Below, in pieces: positions 36,099 to 38,136 of a stretch of 38,136 nt of DNA (positions are counted from its first letter, which is position 1; each line of letters opens with the position of its first letter). Origin of the DNA: Anaeromyxobacter sp. (lineage in GTDB: Bacteria; Myxococcota; Myxococcia; Myxococcales; Anaeromyxobacteraceae); contig JANYBC010000032.1 in the NCBI GenBank assembly GCA_025360965.1, positions 1 to 38,136 of the forward strand, in the 5' to 3' direction. A model generated the notes under the pieces. The model saw nothing but the letters and a program-made list of their open reading frames with translations, did not search any database and was not told the DNA's origin. Made by a program: the position numbers and the translations under genes.

Positions 36099-38136
36099 TC
36101 AGGAGCCGTGGGGGTAGATGTCGTGCACCTGGTCGTGGGCCGCCAGCTCGGCCGCGGTGAGGGTTCCGGCCTTGACCCGCTCCACCACTGCCTCCCGGGA
36201 CGGGCTGAAGAGCGCGTCGAGGAGCGAGGCGCGCCGGGCCGGGCCGGCCTGCGCCGCGGCGAAGAGGGCGCGGGCGCTGTGCTGGATGTAGCGCGGCGAG
36301 AGCAGCTGCCGCCGCAGCAGATCCATGATGAGCGGCGCCTTGCTGCGGTCGAAGCGGCCGGGGTCGCCGCGGCGATCGAGCTCGGCGAAGAAGGCCGCCG
36401 TCCACTCGTTGTGCGCCTCCCAGACCTCCTCGAAGAGCGCTGGCGTGAAGCGGGTGCCGGCCTTGATCTCCCGGGCCTTGGCCCCCAGCACCACCCCGTC
36501 TTCGGTGAGCGCCTGGCGCAGCAGGTGGCCGTCGCGGGTGATGGGCGCCTGGTGGTGGAGCAGCGCCCAGAGCCAGGAGACGTTGATCCGGTAGGTGGCC
36601 AGGTCGTTCATGAAGCGCAGCCCCTGCTCGTAGTCGTCGATGGCCGCCGCGAAGTTCCCGTTGAGGATCTGGAAGCCGTAGTTCCCGGCCATGTAGAGGG
36701 CGTGCTGGATGTGCTCGATGGTGATCTCGCCCTTGGGAACCGCGTAGATCGCCTCCCAGCGCTCCGGCGAGAGCAACTTCTCGGGCGTGTCGAGCTGCTC
36801 CCGGACCAGCACCATGGGCGTGATCTGCCCGCCTGCACCGAGCAGGCCGCGCGACTGCAGCAGCGCCCGCTCGGCGTCGCTCAGGCCGCTCTGCGGCGTC
36901 GGCACCGGTTTCCCCTTCACTTCCACGGTGGCGCGCGGCGCGTCGAGGAGCGCCTGGAGCCGGCCCACCTCGGCCTGCAGCGGCAGGTTGCCGGACTTGA
37001 CGTACTCCGGCTCGGGGCTGGCGACCCAGCTCTGCCGGTAGGCGTCGTGGAGCGTCCCCTTCACCTGCCCGGCCAGGATCTCCGCCAGGCTCGGCTGCTG
37101 GCCGGGCGCCAGCGGGGCCTCGGGCACGAAGAAGAGCCCGAGCAGCCGCTCCCGCAGCTTGTCGATGACCATGGCGCGGAGCGCCAGCGGGTTGTAGCGG
37201 TCCCGGCCGTACGGATCGCTGGACGGGTAGATCATCACCGCCGCCATCCCGCCGATGGGCGCGGCGTTGGAGAGCTCGCCGTTCTTCATGCCGGCCATGA
37301 GCATGAGCAGCGCGTTGTAGCGCTGGTAGGCGATCATGTTGGGCGTCGCCATTCCGATGCCCTGCGGATCCGGGAAGGCGCCCTCGGGATCGTCCTTCCA
37401 GAGCTCGATGAGGCTGCCGAGGTAGTCCCAGCGCCCCACGTTGGTGCCGAGCAGGCGCCGGCGCAGCACCCAGGCGATGGCGGGGAGCTGGCGGCCGGCG
37501 TTCCCCTCCTCGTAGAGCATCTTGACCTTGATGGTGCCGGCCGGGATGCCGATCAGCCCCTCGAGCCGGGCCAGCAGCCGCTCCACCACCAGGGCCTCGC
37601 GCGGGGTCTGCAGCTTGGGGATGTAGAAGTAGACGCCGCTGCCGGCCCGGACCAGCGCGTCGAAGTTGTTGAAGGCCCAGAGCGTGGTGACCACCACCAG
37701 CCCGGGGGCCGGCTTGCCGTCGACGGTGACCTGGTCGTAGCGGACGTGGAGGCTGGGCGGCCGCGCCAGCCGCGTCGGCCACCTCGCAGGCGGGGTGGTG
37801 ATCCGGTAGCTGCGAGTCTTCCCCTTCTTCACCACCTCGTAGGGCGTGCCGGTCCAGCGCCCCTCGAAGATCTCCTTGGCGTTCCGCAGGGCCGAGAAGA
37901 CGCCCACCGGCTGGGTGGCCGGGGCGCCGTCGGGGCGGAAGTGCGGCGGCGAGGCGTCCTCGAAGTCCGGCATGTTCATGGGGGCCGGGCTGTTGAGCGC
38001 GTTGAAGGCCATGTCGAGCGGGTCCCACGGACCGGTCAGCTCCAGGCCGGGGTTGCGCGAGGGGTGGACGTGGGCCGGGATGGCCACCTGGTCGTTGAGC
38101 CGCCAGCGCAGCGGCGTCTCCCGCCCCAGGAAGTTG
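36099..38136 (-). CDS. Divergent malate synthase family protein, partial (5' end outside window)
   Basis: At least 678 residues; the frame is open to the right edge, so the start is missing (the GTG at 38087 is internal). Malate synthase condenses glyoxylate and acetyl-CoA. Family landmarks are 'NDQVAIPAHVHPSRNPGLELTGP', 'NALNSPAPMNMPDFEDASPP', 'LHVRYDQV' (Arg kept), 'GVYFYIPKLQTPREAL', 'IGIPAGTIKVKMLYEE' (Mg-ligand Glu position), 'NVGRWDYLGSLI' (Mg-ligand Asp), 'ATPNMIAYQRYNALLM', 'PIGGMAAVM' and 'MNDLATYRINVSWLWALL' (catalytic Asp position). It departs from the usual RPRGWH (RYDQVT here) and VAHP (VASP here) motifs and is over 100 residues longer than malate synthase A (about 530). It could be a true malate synthase or a related acyl-CoA/oxoacid condensing enzyme. 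Confidence 0.78.
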   Translation of the reverse strand, partial: NFLGRETPLRWRLNDQVAIPAHVHPSRNPGLELTGPWDPLDMAFNALNSPAPMNMPDFEDASPPHFRPDGAPATQPVGVFSALRNAKEIFEGRWTGTPYEVVKKGKTRSYRITTPPARWPTRLARPPSLHVRYDQVTVDGKPAPGLVVVTTLWAFNNFDALVRAGSGVYFYIPKLQTPREALVVERLLARLEGLIGIPAGTIKVKMLYEEGNAGRQLPAIAWVLRRRLLGTNVGRWDYLGSLIELWKDDPEGAFPDPQGIGMATPNMIAYQRYNALLMLMAGMKNGELSNAAPIGGMAAVMIYPSSDPYGRDRYNPLALRAMVIDKLRERLLGLFFVPEAPLAPGQQPSLAEILAGQVKGTLHDAYRQSWVASPEPEYVKSGNLPLQAEVGRLQALLDAPRATVEVKGKPVPTPQSGLSDAERALLQSRGLLGAGGQITPMVLVREQLDTPEKLLSPERWEAIYAVPKGEITIEHIQHALYMAGNYGFQILNGNFAAAIDDYEQGLRFMNDLATYRINVSWLWALLHHQAPITRDGHLLRQALTEDGVVLGAKAREIKAGTRFTPALFEEVWEAHNEWTAAFFAELDRRGDPGRFDRSKAPLIMDLLRRQLLSPRYIQHSARALFAAAQAGPARRASLLDALFSPSREAVVERVKAGTLTAAELAAHDQVHDIYPHGS

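Overview
The window is very GC-rich DNA, with almost every third codon position G or C and many GTG starts. Gene content points to a myxobacterium-like deltaproteobacterium; an Anaeromyxobacter-type organism fits best. The evidence is a selenocysteine formate dehydrogenase-N, a DUF4388/PATAN protein, a GspE-N-domain protein, a TatT lipoprotein and a Shewanella-style lactate cluster. The taxonomy is inferred from gene content, not from a marker gene.

Layout. (1) Positions 1-7304, minus strand: a long tandem run read right to left from a strong sigma70-like promoter (7275-7304) that carries an operator-like palindrome. In transcription order it encodes a DapB/2,4-diaminopentanoate-dehydrogenase-like oxidoreductase, two hot-dog (MaoC-type) proteins, the second with a histone-H1-like tail, a TatT-like lipoprotein, a Cys/Met-metabolism PLP enzyme, a LolA/LolB-like lipoprotein, ExbB, ExbD and a GspE-N-domain protein cut by the left edge. 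(2) 7432-14354: a TlpA-like thioredoxin (minus), then on the plus strand a DUF4388 protein, an M16 peptidase and a 5'-nucleotidase-family lipoprotein. (3) 14381-19876, minus: fdnG-fdnH-fdnI-fdhE, a membrane-bound periplasmic formate dehydrogenase with an in-frame selenocysteine TGA and a good bacterial SECIS hairpin. (4) 20069-24325, plus: an FHA-TM-lytic transglycosylase fusion, then an SsuABC/TauABC-type ABC transporter. A small membrane protein (minus) and a 0.7 kb gene-poor stretch follow. (5) 25573-34989, plus: lactate oxidation, comprising lutABC for L-lactate, an FAD/Fe-S D-lactate dehydrogenase (Dld-II type), and two tandem lctP permeases, the first broken by two small tandem duplications. 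(6) 35164-38136: a small secreted Cys protein with an apparent frameshift, a SnoaL/NTF2-like protein and, convergent, a divergent malate synthase cut by the right edge.

How it works together. Formate dehydrogenase-N and the two lactate dehydrogenase systems are all entry points for electrons into the quinone pool, as expected for a respiratory, probably facultatively anaerobic organism using formate and lactate as donors. Lactate oxidation gives pyruvate. The divergent malate synthase next to this cluster could link to glyoxylate/acetyl-CoA use, but that is inference.

The most unusual items are the FHA-transglycosylase fusion, the MaoC protein with a 14-residue-periodic Lys/Ala/Pro tail, the broken lctP copy together with the duplicated lctP 3' end and terminator, the divergent malate synthase, and the promoter/operator palindrome. 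No CRISPR array, rRNA, tRNA, phage or complete insertion sequence was seen, and nothing here clearly forms an undescribed defence or biosynthetic system.
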